In this document: in pieces, positions 48,661 through 59,298 of the stretch
Layout: the number at the start of each line of letters is the position of its first letter
Numbering within the stretch: the first letter of the stretch is position 1
Assembly: GCA_001692895.1 (NCBI GenBank)
Contig: KV748199.1
Location: 1 to 64,000, forward strand
Direction: 5' to 3'
DNA from: Cenococcum geophilum 1.58
Taxonomy: Eukaryota; Ascomycota; Dothideomycetes; Gloniales; Gloniaceae
DNA: 64,000 nucleotides
The notes under the pieces: model-generated
Told to the model about the DNA's origin: nothing
Databases searched by the model: none
What the model saw: the letters and a program-made list of their open reading frames with translations, nothing else
Program-made: the position numbers and the translations under genes

Positions 48661-49975
48661 TGCTTGTAACCAATTAGGTTAACCACGTGAGCTAAGCGAG
48701 CTCAGGAGATCCATCAAATTCCACCTGTAGAAGTAGAAAGAGAAAAGAAGAAAATCGATTGAAACCAAAACCCCCCCCCACCGTGACCCGAACATATACT
48801 ATTCCTTTAAATCTTCCCTAAAGTCTCTTCGCGCCCTTACAATTTGTTATATATATTCTACCATAACTTACTATACGCGCTTTTTTTCTAACCAATTAGA
48901 AGCCGGCTTAGTACTTTTTTTAACTAATTAAAAGCCGGCTTAGCAAAGTTTAAAAATTAAGATAGGAAAGTAATAGACCACTTATACCTCAGGTTAATAA
49001 ATACTAGAGTACGCTTATAGGGGTAGCTAGAGTATAGCTTAGCTTAATATATTCTAGTAGTTTAAATAACAGTACTTCTGTTATTTTCTATATCTAAACA
49101 CTAAAAGGAAGATTTATTAATAAAAAGAAAACCTCCTGGCTATACTTAGCAAATTACCTCAGCGAGCTTAGACGTGATTTTTTAGCTAGCGTTAGAATAA
49201 CCTACGCCGTCTTCTAAATTGCAAAATTACGTCTAAGAGCCTACCTTGGCAAGCTCGGACGTAATTCTATTGGTGCGGATTTTCAATTAGTCCGCAAGCT
49301 GACTAACTACGTTTGTACGAAACTACCAGAATCACCACATTTACAACGTTTATTACACGCTCCGACAATATCCGCATTGCGGAAGTTACGGATATTGAAA
49401 TAACTCAACACTAGTATTTTATATCCTTTCCTAAAGTTTATTGATTATACAACAGAACCTAGGCTTTTAGGCTATATTATTTTTATCACTCAGGTATTCT
49501 TAGGTCTTATACTTATTTTCGCCAAAAAAAAAACGCGTTATTAAGGATTGTAGAACTCTATATAATTTTATTAAACGCTAGCTATCCCTTAACCTGCTAA
49601 GATGGGCTTATCGATAACGTTAAGCCCATCTTAGCGGGTTAAGGGATAATATATAAAACCTATATAGATCTACAATAGGTACCTTAAGGCACCTACTATA
49701 GCCAGGCGGATATATAATATCCACGTTATGCTAGATAATCTCCCTCTAAACCTTATTATATACCGACTACTAAGTAATAGATATTTAAGCTAACCTATAG
49801 TATGCCGCTATAAAAATGCGTTACATAGAGAGGTAGAAGGTTAAATAAGATACTAGAACAGCTGCTACCGTATTAGATGCCGGATACTTAAAATTGAAGA
49901 AGTTATAAGATGGAGCGGGAGCGACGGCTCCGAATGGATACCCGCAACGTCCTCAATCGCACTGCGAGTCTCTTC
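48661..49975. other. AT-rich transition region without a gene
   Basis: Remnants of repeats and the hairpin at 49583-49648 lie here. Two TATCCGC-containing inverted motifs occur near 49360-49395 and near 50395-50425, but I could not assemble them into an element. GC content rises from about 49900. Confidence 0.45.
49583..49648. repeat. 66-bp near-perfect hairpin
   Basis: The arms are TATCCCTTAACC-t-GCTAAGATGGGCTTA and its complement, with one mismatch, around a short loop (tcgataacg). It could be a mini-MITE or a palindromic insertion footprint. Confidence 0.75.
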
Positions 49976-50095
49976 GTGCAGAGCTTCGAGCAGAGCTTCG
50001 TGTAGAGCTTTTGCAGAGCTTTGGTAGAGCTCCGTGCAGAGCTCCGTGCAGGTCTCCCCCTGAGCTTCGTTCCGCAGAGCTCTCGCAAAGCTCCA
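49976..50095. repeat. 12-bp minisatellite, GAGCTTCGTGCA-type, third locus
   Basis: About nine degenerate copies (gagcttcgtgca, gagctccgtgca, gagcttttgca). It sits at the boundary between the repeat-rich and gene-rich parts. Confidence 0.75.
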
Positions 50096-50219
50096 CAGCT
50101 CTACGAAGAGGGCTGGCGGCGTGGGCGTAAGCGTTCAGCGTTGGTGTTTACTGAGCAGCTCAGCGGTGCAGAGGTAGAATTAGGGCCTCTACAGCTCAAC
50201 GTCGCGCGCGTATAAGGAG

Positions 50220-50775
50220 CTGAAGATCTTATAACTTATAGAGTAGGCTTTTCTCTATAATTTAGTGTAGTTTTTATGTTGATAGGTACTGTGGGAGGGT
50301 AGATTAATTTCGTTAAAGTTAATAAGGTCTTCTCATGTAAATCGTGTTTAGGTTTTCCCATAAATCTTCGCCAAAGTCCTAAATCAGCTTAGCGGACGGT
50401 GCGGATATTCCTATATCCGCAATCGATTTCTTGGTCTGAGCTTTTGAGGTAACTTGGCAAAGTCCGCCTATTGTGATGACTAATGAAACTGTAATGATAC
50501 CTTTACTTCCCAACTTGGTAACTGCCAACAACGTGTGGTGCATCAACCTTCGAGGGTATAAGCTTCATGCTTGGATAGGCTTGTGAATGAAGACAACGAA
50601 GTGATGTAATACGGCTAAGTCCTTTTTGCCATTCCCTGGGAATGCATCTCTTTCGCTGTTAAGAAATTCGAGAGCGTGGAATTTCTTTCAATACACTGAG
50701 AACCAAACTTTTTCGTTGACGTCTTTCAGAAACGTCTGCCTTCCACTAATCTATATTTCCATCTTATCCTTCAAT
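50220..50775. other. 5' region of the RecQ gene
   Basis: The composition is balanced. Upstream Mets in frame with the helicase (for example 50626) exist, but the stretch before 50776 reads as low-conservation sequence, so I take it as promoter and 5' UTR. No other gene is seen. Confidence 0.5.
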
Positions 50776-52408
50776 ATGCCCGGAAAGAAGAAAGCCCAAC
50801 AGGATCTTGATTTCACGTTGCGTCGAGTATTCGGAAAGCAAAGTTTTCGGTTAGTGCGTGTTAAGAGATTCTCCTCATGCAATGCGCTTATACTTCCATC
50901 CAGTCCACTTCAACGAGAGGTTATCACGGCCGCACTTGATAGAGAAGATGTATTCTTGCAAGCTGCAACATCGTTTGGCAAAAGCTTGTGCTTTCAACTG
51001 CCAGCTATTGTCGATTATGGCAGTACGTTTTCCTCGCTGAAAAGGTAAACCTGGAAACTGAAGGCTTTGTCTGTAGTCACTATAGTCATATCCCCTCTTC
51101 TAGCATTGATGGTAAGATGATTATATTCCTACTTTAAAGTGTGGCTCGTCTCATCTTCTGTCACAGAATAATCAAGTGGCATCAATGCGAGCCGCCAACG
51201 TCAAAGTCGCCACAATCAATAGCACTACACCTCCGTCTGCCAAAAACGCTATCCTGGAGGATCTCCAGTGTGGACACCCCTTAACCCGTCTTCTATACGT
51301 AACCCCAGAATTCTGTACACTCGACCATTTCCGCAAAATCCTCCGTGTTATCCACTCTCAACGCGAACTCTCCCGTATCGCCATCGATGAAGCTCACTGC
51401 ATCAGCGAATGGGGCCACGACTTTCGTCCCTCATTCAAATCCCTTTCCTTCTTCAAACGTGAATTCCCCGATGTGCCCATGATGTGTCTCACAGCAACAG
51501 CCACAGCACGCGTCCGTGAGGACATCATCACCACACTAGCTCTCGACCCAGCCAAGCTCAAGCTTTTCACGATGACAACAAGCCGCCCGAACCTGCACTA
51601 TGAAGTCCGATTTAAATCAGACGAAGAGGACCACTACTCCGATTTCCTCGCCTGGCTCCGCGCAGCACACGCCCGCCGCACCACCAACCCAGCCCGCGCG
51701 GACCAACTCGCAGCCCTCAACCAGCGCGCCGACAACGTTCCAGGCATCATCTACACGCTCTTCCGGCGCGACTGCGAAAGCCTCGCCGCACGCCTACGTG
51801 CGGACGGCATCGGCGCAAAGCCGTACCACGCAGGGCTCCCGCACACGGAACGCGCGGACGCGCTCGCGGGCTGGGTGGAGAACCGGGCAGGCTACGACGT
51901 GATCGTGGCCACGACGGCGTTCGGTATGGGCATCGACAAGGAGAACGTCCGCTTCGTCGTACACTGGCAGATCCCCAAGTCGTTGGAGGGCTTCTACCAG
52001 GAGGCCGGCCGCGCGGGCCGCGACGGCAAGGCCGGCGTCTGCATCCTGTACTACGGCCGCGAGGACCGCGATCGCGCGGCTAACATGATGGCGCGAGATA
52101 ATGCGCGGCGCGAGCCGGCGTTTCGCGAGTCAGTGGGTGCGGGTGCCGTGGTGCAGCAGGCACAGGTGATGGGTCGTGCGAAGAGTCTGCAAGCGCTGGT
52201 GGCTTACTGTGAGAACACAGCTGGGTGCAGGCATGAGGCCATTGCGAAGTATTTTGGGGAGCAGGCTAAGCCGCCTTGTGAATGGGCATGTGACTGGTGT
52301 AAGGATGCGGTGGGGCTGGTCAGGAGGAAGGAAAAGGGGTTGGCGAGTGAGGAGTGGTGTTCGACGCAAAGGGAGATGGGGACGTATACTGTCAACGAGT
52401 ATGACTAA
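50776..52408 (+). CDS. RecQ-family ATP-dependent DNA helicase, short form
   Basis: Four exons (50776-50849, 50904-51022, 51077-51111, 51167-52408) are separated by introns of 54, 54 and 55 bp and give 489 aa in frame. RecQ enzymes unwind DNA 3' to 5' with ATP in recombination and replication repair, in the nucleus. Visible motifs are motif 0/I with ATSFGKS (Lys51), motif II DEAH (150-153) in IAIDEAHCISEWGHDFRPSF, motif III TATAT (185-189), DVIVATTAFGMGIDKENVRF (motif V, 320-339) and QEAGRAGRDG (motif VI, 354-363). A zinc-binding set follows, with Cys430, Cys447, Cys451 and Cys454. No winged-helix or HRDC domain follows, so it is shorter than Sgs1/BLM-type proteins. The start MPGKKKAQQDLDF is chosen because it directly precedes the conserved fold; an in-frame ATG at 50626 would add 50 residues. 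Exon 4 is markedly GC-rich. It converges on the UBX gene. Confidence 0.9.
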
Positions 52409-52814
52409 GGGTCATGCTGTTTTGCAAGTAGATCTCTTTGGCGCAACAGATAGCAATCCGCGTTAGCTTGTTTATTAATGTGTTACATCTATACGGGCAT
52501 GGCCGTTACGGTGTTGATTTCCAGATATTGAATTTTCGTAGCAAAAAATCAAACGTGGACATTGGCAAGACAATTCCGATATGTCTAGTTTTTATTTACC
52601 ATCAACGCTCACTTTATGATGGGTATTTATTTGACAAGAGCATCTGTATGTCTTTGGTTAAGAGTCAGAGTCTTGTATAAATCTTAGGCTTAGCTCAATC
52701 GTTATCATCCATTGTATTCGTGTTACTTCATACCTACCCATAGTGCCGTCGTCCGCACCAAGACTACCGAGAACTCCAGATATGCAATAAATATGTCGAC
52801 CGGGAAAGAGCCGT
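52409..52814. other. convergent intergenic region, RecQ and UBX genes
   Basis: It holds the 3' UTRs of two tail-to-tail genes. The open frame inside it lacks any conserved signature. It is AT-richer than the exons. Confidence 0.6.
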
Positions 52815-53841
52815 CTATTTCACAATGAGAGCAGCGCTTGGAACCATACCAGCTTCCTTCAAGGTCTGGCCAAAATCAGTACGATCGAATACCTTTTTCG
52901 GGAAGGTTTGCGTGAAAGTTGAGACTTCGATGCCTTGTTCCGAGAGGGCATGTGCAACTTCAAAGAGGGTGGTTTCCGCGGGAAAGTTCTTCATAATGCG
53001 TCCGCTCGGGGTCTGGAGCGCAAGTCTAGCTTCGGTATACGCAGATGCAGGCTTTGATGTTGTGGGGCCAGAAGAAGTCACATGGGAGGATTCAGCAATG
53101 GTAGGAGGGGCTTGTCCGGCCCTGGCAGCCTTCTCCTGCTCAGCCTTCCTCCGCCTTTCCGCCTTGTCGGCTTCAATCTTGGCTAAAGCGCGTTTGCGAG
53201 CATCAATCTCATCCTGTTTCTCACGCTTCTTGGCAGCCGCTTCCTTTAGACGTTCCTTTTTCTGCAACTCCTCTTTGATGTCCTGGGATTCCTTTGTATT
53301 TTTCATCCGAATTTGTTCATTCTTCTTCCGATCAATCTTGTCCTGTTCAGCTTGCCTCGCTTTCTTCTCCACCATCTTTACTCTCAGCTCCTCAAGCTTA
53401 GCTTTTTTCTCCTCTTCCGTGAGCGGCTTGATCTCTTCTGTCGATTCGGAGAAATTCTCATGTTGACTGCGGTAACCATGTATTAGAAACTGGCTGTATA
53501 GAGCTTGGCAAGGCCATCTTACGTTTTAGAGGCGTGAAACTCAGCTTGTGCTGTGCTGCGAAATCGTTTCCCACAGTCGTCACATACAAGGCTACGAGCT
53601 TCCTCGCCAGGGTTGAGAGCAGCGGGTTCCGCGGTGGCATCTTCCTCCTTGATCTGGTCCAGCGGCTTTTCCTGGTTCTTGTCTAACCAGTCGATGGCGT
53701 CTTGTACTGAGCTGGGGTTAGTTGCAATCAGGCAAAAAATAGAACAGAGAGCTTACATCCGCCAGTTTTCTTGACGGCCATCTCTGCTCGCTCCCGCTCG
53801 AAGCCCATGTCGATGAGCTGATCTAAATCTGAAGTCGACAT
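52815..53841 (-). CDS. UBA / C2H2-type zinc finger / UBX domain protein
   Basis: Three exons on the minus strand (53841-53757, 53706-53523, 53466-52815) with introns of 50 and 56 bp give 306 aa. The first intron has the branch motif aactaac and uses the acceptor gctcag. The N-terminus LDQLIDMGFERERAEMAVKK with LQDAIDWL is a UBA domain that binds ubiquitin. C70-D-D-C73...H86...H92 forms a C2H2-like finger. Residues ~105-200 form a long charged Lys/Glu coiled coil. Residues ~225-306 (from LALQTPSGRIMKNF to the end) are a UBX domain, which docks on the Cdc48/p97 ATPase. The protein therefore probably brings ubiquitylated clients to Cdc48, like the SAKS1/UBXN1 class. It shares its upstream region with the divergent MSP-domain gene. 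Confidence 0.88.
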
Positions 53842-54338
53842 ATCAGGGTGACAAATGCGACAATTTTAGGGTTTGGTGATGTAGTTGAGGTGGGGTGTTC
53901 CGATGTGGGAGAACGATGGAGTGACGAGGATAGAAGGAACTTTTAGCAGTATATTCAGGTTAGTGATTCGTTAGATGAATATTAGGCTATTTCTGTGTGA
54001 AGTAAGATGGTTATTGAGGTGTATCCCAGGTGTGATTTAGGAGGTAGCAGATGTTGCGCAAGGCACCTGCAAGTGACGTTCTTCACCACACACAGGGCAA
54101 ACAACCGAACCAAGACCCGCGAGGCTCGCTCCAGCCTCCAGTCCTCCAAGGTCCATCCACCGAGACAACGACATATTGATCTCACACGAAACACCATTTG
54201 TCTACCTACTTATATTGTATAAACCCTGTCCCGCCCTCAGAGCTAGAGTCTTGCTTCCATCTTAGAACACTCCTCTAGAACGGCACAGGAACCTCCGCTT
54301 GACGCTGTACTCTCGTCCCCAACGCCAACGTCGTCATC
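53842..54338. promoter_or_regulatory. bidirectional promoter region, UBX and VAP genes
   Basis: 497 bp separate the two divergent start codons. It is partly CT-rich near the plus-strand gene (tcgtccccaacgccaac just before its ATG). I see no individual binding site that I would name. Confidence 0.5.
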
Positions 54339-55519
54339 ATGTCGGTCGAATTAGAACCAGCAGAGCTCGGCTTTAAGCGTACGGCCCTCTATTATTTGGC
54401 TGGAAGTTGGACATGAAGGTGCTAAGGTGTCCAGGTCCCTTTCAGCATGAAGTATCGCAGGTTCTGAGGCTCAAGAATCCGCACAGTGATCCCGTGGCTT
54501 TCAAAGTAAGTGAATAACACCACCTGATGCGCTGTCATAATCCCACAGATTGACTGACTGATGCTATGCGAAAGGTTAAAACCACAGCTCCGAAGCAGTA
54601 CGTATTTCCACAACCGCGCGGCATCCCACACGAAGTTGACAATGTGATGCAGATACTGCGTGAGACCTAACTCTGGGCGCATAGAGGCGGGAAAAGAAGT
54701 CGAAGTTCAGGGNATGGAATTTCCTCAGTGCTCTGTGGGGGTCACGAACTGCTGACATGTGCATACAGTTTTACTGCAGGCCATGAAGGAAGATCCACCA
54801 CTAGATGCAAAATGTCGTGATAAATTCCTCGTACAATCAGTTGCAGTAACTGCAGATAAGGAGTTCAGTAACGTTGCATCAATTGTATGCCACGCTTGTA
54901 GCATAAGTGGGATACAATTTACTTACTCTTTCTGCAGTGGGCGCACATTGAACAGACCGCCAAGTCGTCAATCAAAGAGAGAAAGATTCGAGTGGTATTC
55001 TTACCTCCCGATGATGCTACTGCAACCCCTTCTAGGATGAACGGTGCTACCCATCTTAATGATTCGACTATGCTACCATCACCATCTCCGGAAGCTGTCA
55101 CCCCTCAACGCGTCTCTACCGCAACGCCGGTTGGATCTGTCTCACGGCCGGAATCCCGTCCTGCAGAGAGCAAGCATCTTGGAGACACAGTGGAGTCCGC
55201 GCATAACCCTGCCACTTCCGGTCAGCAATCTACAGTTGCTGCAGCTGCATCAGGAGTAGCTAATGCCATACCCACGTCATCTGCCGAGCTTAAGGCGCAA
55301 CTTGCTGAAGCAAAGGCCACTATATCAAAGCTAAGGCAGCAAGCCGAGCAGGGGCTAAGGCAGAGGAAGAGTGACGCAGTGAACCAGGATTCCAAAGAGA
55401 GGATCACCATGGGAACTACGGACATGGGGGTACAGCAAGCTCCTGCAGTTGGTGTGCCGGTCCAGATCGTAGCGGGCCTATGTCTGCTGAGCTTTCTCCT
55501 CGCGTACTTTTTCTTTTGA
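54339..55519 (+). CDS. scs2: VAP/Scs2-type MSP-domain ER membrane protein
   Basis: Six exons (54339-54378, 54435-54505, 54575-54597, 54653-54711, 54769-54884, 54938-55519) with five introns of 53-69 bp give 296 aa. Residues 1-125 are a major-sperm-protein fold: MSVELEPAELGFKR, then PFQHEVSQVLRLKNPHSDPV, FKVKTTAPKQY and CVRPNSGRI. A Ser/Thr/Pro-rich linker, a coiled coil (AELKAQLAEAKATISKLRQQ) and a C-terminal membrane anchor (VQIVAGLCLLSFLLAYFFF) follow. Such proteins sit in the ER membrane, bind FFAT motifs of lipid-transfer proteins and hold ER-plasma membrane contacts. Several exons are very small (23 bp for exon 3). The donor of intron 4 contains an N at 54713 (G-N-ATGG), almost certainly a GT. 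Confidence 0.9.
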
Positions 55520-56317
55520 TCGCCCCCGCAATTCGAAATTCATCTTTCCGCCTGCCAAGGCCCCCTACCGTGCGCCAAGCGCGGCCCCGGATTTTCAGAC
55601 GTTGCACGATGGGTGGGGTGTCGGGTAGTGATCTCTCGATCATATTACGAGGAAATGGGTCAAATGGGTCGGAGAGGGTATTTGAGATGAAGAGGGGTTT
55701 CTTTTTGCCGTTAACCGGTGTCTCTGCGTGATCATTGTCTGCTGTGCTTCCGGAGCTGGTGGTGGGCTGTATCCATTGGGTCTATGAGGTTTTGGTTTTA
55801 CTAGCACATTGGAGAGCTGGAGAGTTTAATGAGTTAGCATGTTCGCTGCAAAGCGCCACTCTGTACCAACAGTCCACAAATACGACTTGTTTCGCTGCCA
55901 CCTGCACGCGCTACACATCTCTGAAAGGTCACGGGAGACCTAAGGTGTTATTACTCCGTGTGGGGGAACAGCGCATGCCAAAGTTAGTTTCTCACGAAGC
56001 ACCTATTAGCCCGTGCAAGCCCCGTTCCGTCCCCATTCCTCGCCATTCTCCCCATTCCTCCCGCACCCTCCCCACTCGACATTCCTATTTGCGTCGTGTA
56101 GACGAAGCCATCACAAAGAGAGATGATGGCTATCCACGGGTACTTGCAAGGACTGGCTTTCTTAGCGCGGGGCAATACTTGGCTGATCCACGTGCAGGTG
56201 AGTCAAGAATTTCTGGTGGGTGTCCCTTCGTCGCATGCTCACTACTTAAATATCCCCCAATTCCAGACTCTCTCCCTTCACTCCTCACCTCTTTGAGTCC
56301 TTTCTCCAGTCACCAGC
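55520..56317. other. upstream region of the asparagine synthetase gene
   Basis: It has a CT-rich tract around 56010-56090 and a TGAGTCA site at 56199-56205. A 227-codon plus-strand open frame (55735-56418) runs into the synthetase start in another frame and has no conserved features, so I do not call it. Confidence 0.6.
56199..56205 (+). promoter_or_regulatory. Gcn4/CPC1-type binding site TGAGTCA
   Basis: The exact 7-bp AP-1-like sequence bound by Gcn4 in yeast and CPC-1 in filamentous fungi lies 113 bp before the start codon of an amino-acid biosynthesis gene. That fits cross-pathway control induced by amino-acid starvation. Confidence 0.55.
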
Positions 56318-58576
56318 ATGTGCGGCATCTTCGCTTGCCATTGGTACGTCTACAGTCCTTCCACCGCCCGCGCAGCCGCTGCGAAATTCCCCTCGTGCTC
56401 GGCTTGACAAGTAACTAATGCTCTTGCAGCCACCCCAATGTCCAAAAATTCAAGCCCACAGCGTTGCGTATGGGCAAAGCGTAAGTTCTCTCTTTCGCGA
56501 CCTCACCGAATTTCTACTGACTGTCTGCGATAGCGTCCGACATCGGGGACCGGATTGGAGTGAGCATAACCCTCAGAAATGACTCCTGGAGCATAATACT
56601 AAGCCAATACAGGTGGAAATTGGATCGCGAACAATACCAGTAAGAGCACAGAAATTTGGAGAGCCTAGCAGTGAAAACTGACCGAATGCGTAGTTCTCGT
56701 CCACGAGCGCCTAAGTATCGTTGGTCTTGGTACAGTCATACGAGCCCTGAAACCCAACCTCCCACTTACGATGAGGCAGATTCTGGCGCGCAGCCCCTGG
56801 TCAGTGATGATGGCAATGTATCACTGGCTGTCAATGGCGAGATCTACAACCACCGTGTTCTTCGCAAGTCTTTCAAGACACCCTACAATTTCAAGACAAA
56901 ATCAGATTGCGAGGTTATAATACCGCTGGTATGTGGGCAAGGCAGACTACACTTTGGATATTGATTCTGACCTTTTGGCTAGTATCTCGAACATGGAATT
57001 GATGCACCGAAGCACTTAGATGGCATGTTCTCCTGGGTACTTCATGATAAGGCTCAGGACCGAGTCATCGCAGCCCGAGACCCTATCGGAATCACTACGT
57101 TTTATATGGGCAGATCGAGTGCAACTCCGGGAGCCGTTTACTTTGCATCAGAGCTGAAATGCTTACATCCGGTCTGCGATAACATCATCTCTTTCCCCCC
57201 GGGTCATGTATACGACTCAAAAACGGACGCGTTGACACGGTATTTCGTTCCAAAATGGCTCATGGAGCCGACCAACATTCCAACCGCTCCGGTTGATTAC
57301 AAACTACTGAGGACAACCTTTGAGAAATCTGTTCGAAAACGGTTGATGGCTGAAGTGCCTTATGGAGTGTTGCTTTCTGGTGGTCTTGATTCCAGCTTGG
57401 TGGCCTCGATTGCCCAGCGGGAGACTCTCAGACTGAACGAGCTTGCCAAGAAGAACACCAATGGTGTGAATGGAGTTAACGGAACCAATGGAGTCAATGG
57501 AACCAACGGAGTCCACCATAACGGTGTTCAGAACGGTGATAGTACGTCTCATTTGGTTGGTATTGATGACGGAGATGAGCTGTCCACTGTTCAGATCTTA
57601 CCTCAGCTACATTCATTCTCTATCGGGCTTCCAGGCGCTCCAGACGGCGTGGCTGCCCAGGAGGTAGCCAAATTCCTCGGCACTAAACATCACACCTTCA
57701 CCTTCACCATTGAGGATGGCCTCAACGCGCTGTCAGACGTCATCTATCATTTGGAGACCTTCGATGTTACCACTATCCGTGCTTCCACTCCCATGTTCCT
57801 CCTGAGCCGGAAGATCAAGGCCCTCGGGGTGAAGATGGTGCTTAGTGGAGAAGGAAGTGACGAGATTTTTGGAGGCTACCTCTACTTCCATGCTGCACCG
57901 GATAAGGCTGCGTTCCATCAAGAGACCATTCGAAGAGTCAATAACCTGCACTTGGCGGATTGTTTGAGAGCCAATAAGTCGACCTCAGCATGGGGTGTTG
58001 AGGCTCGTGTGCCATTCTTGGACAAGCAGTTCCTTGAGGTTGCAATGAACATCGACCCAACGGAGAAAATGATCACGAAAGAGAGAATTGAGAAGTACAT
58101 TCTCCGAAAGGCTTTCGACACTTCAGATGAACCAGATGAGAAACCATATCTTCCAGACAAGATTCTCTGGAGACAAAAGGAACAATTCAGTGATGGTGTC
58201 GGGTATGGCTGGATCGATGCACTCAAAGACAATGCCGAGATTCATGTCAGCGATGAAGACATGAAGAACCCCAAGCCAGAGTGGGGCAATGATATCCCAG
58301 ACTCCAAGGAAGCGTAAGTGCATCGTCTGCAGTGATATGGCATTATTTGCTAACAATCTCTAGATACTGGTATCGGACAATGTTCGATGAACACTTCCCC
58401 TCCTATTGTGCTTCAACTGTCATGCGCTGGACCCCAACGTGGTCAAAACAGACCGACCCCAGCGGACGGTACGCTTGCTCCCATTGGCTAATCTTCAATT
58501 ATGGAAATAGATCGACTAACTGGCTTACTATAGTGCAATTGCAATCCACGAAAACAAATACGATGAAACAAAATGA
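56318..58576 (+). CDS. asn2: asparagine synthetase (glutamine-hydrolysing)
   Basis: Nine exons (56318-56343, 56430-56480, 56534-56559, 56613-56639, 56694-56729, 56780-56928, 56983-58313, 58364-58468, 58534-58576) give 597 aa in frame. The enzyme makes asparagine from aspartate, glutamine and ATP in the cytosol. MCGIFACH at the start supplies the catalytic Cys2 of the glutaminase domain. Further glutaminase landmarks are [16 protein letters not shown] and SDCEVI. The synthetase domain has the ATP-binding SGGLDSS (about residue 237-243), [15 protein letters not shown] and EARVPFLDK. It resembles yeast ASN1/ASN2. Five very small 5' exons are typical of fungal orthologues. An Asn/Gly-rich insertion of about 30 residues (about 262-291, [13 protein letters not shown]) separates SGGLDSS from the following conserved part. 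A Gcn4-type site lies upstream. Confidence 0.95.
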
Positions 58577-59298
58577 GAATTTTCGACTACCTAGACTGTC
58601 ACGTTCCTTTATGAGAGCATGAGAATTTCCTTGGAGTTTTCAATTCTTACGGTGCTTAGGTTACGGAACCATTTCTCATGGCTCGTATCTGGAGGATCGC
58701 TTTGGTAGATTGTTCATGGGGTGGCTGCACTGCATGATTTCTTTTGTTTCTAGGGTCTCCTTGTAAATAAAACGCATCATGAGACATCATTTGGGTGGGA
58801 TCCTTGTGACACGTGGGATATGTGACATTTATTGAGTAATCAGCACCCACGAGCTATCTCCGAACTTGGCATCCAATCTCCATTGGACAACTCTATTTGA
58901 ACGCAGAACCGTACCCTGTTCTTTTATCAACCAATCGTTTGATAGATACTTTGGTACCATGAAAACTGCCGAACTAGGCTGAAAATATTTTCTGTATCAA
59001 GCGATGACGTTGTCGGCCCTTGCAGCATGCAGGAGACTCCGGCAGAGTTGCTGCGGGGTCCAATCGATAATCTTGAACGCCTCCAGGCAGCTTTGATGGA
59101 ATCTAGTTATTTAGGAAAGCTAATATTTTGCTAGGAAATTATATTTATCGAATTTCCATATTAGAAGTTGTGCTTGCGTTCCCAATCTGTTATGTACTAG
59201 GTCAAATCTCATTTTTCTCCCGTCTTTCTTAAAAGAACCCTTGAAAGCCTTGCAGTACGCAATCATTCCTATAATCCTCGCGGCTGAAGTGCCTCGCT
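58577..59298. other. intergenic, asparagine synthetase and gasdermin-like genes
   Basis: About 720 bp hold the 3' UTR of the synthetase and the promoter of the next gene. GC falls to a moderate level. No conserved frame or known motif is seen. Confidence 0.55.

Noticed and set aside
48650..48720. tRNA-like stretch
   Set aside because: No cloverleaf can be drawn and the TTC-loop signature is absent.
52825..53466. 213-codon plus-strand frame
   Set aside because: It is the antisense of the Lys/Glu-rich coiled coil of the UBX protein.
55735..56418. 227-codon frame upstream of the asparagine synthetase
   Set aside because: It overlaps the synthetase start and its first intron in another frame and shows no conserved blocks.
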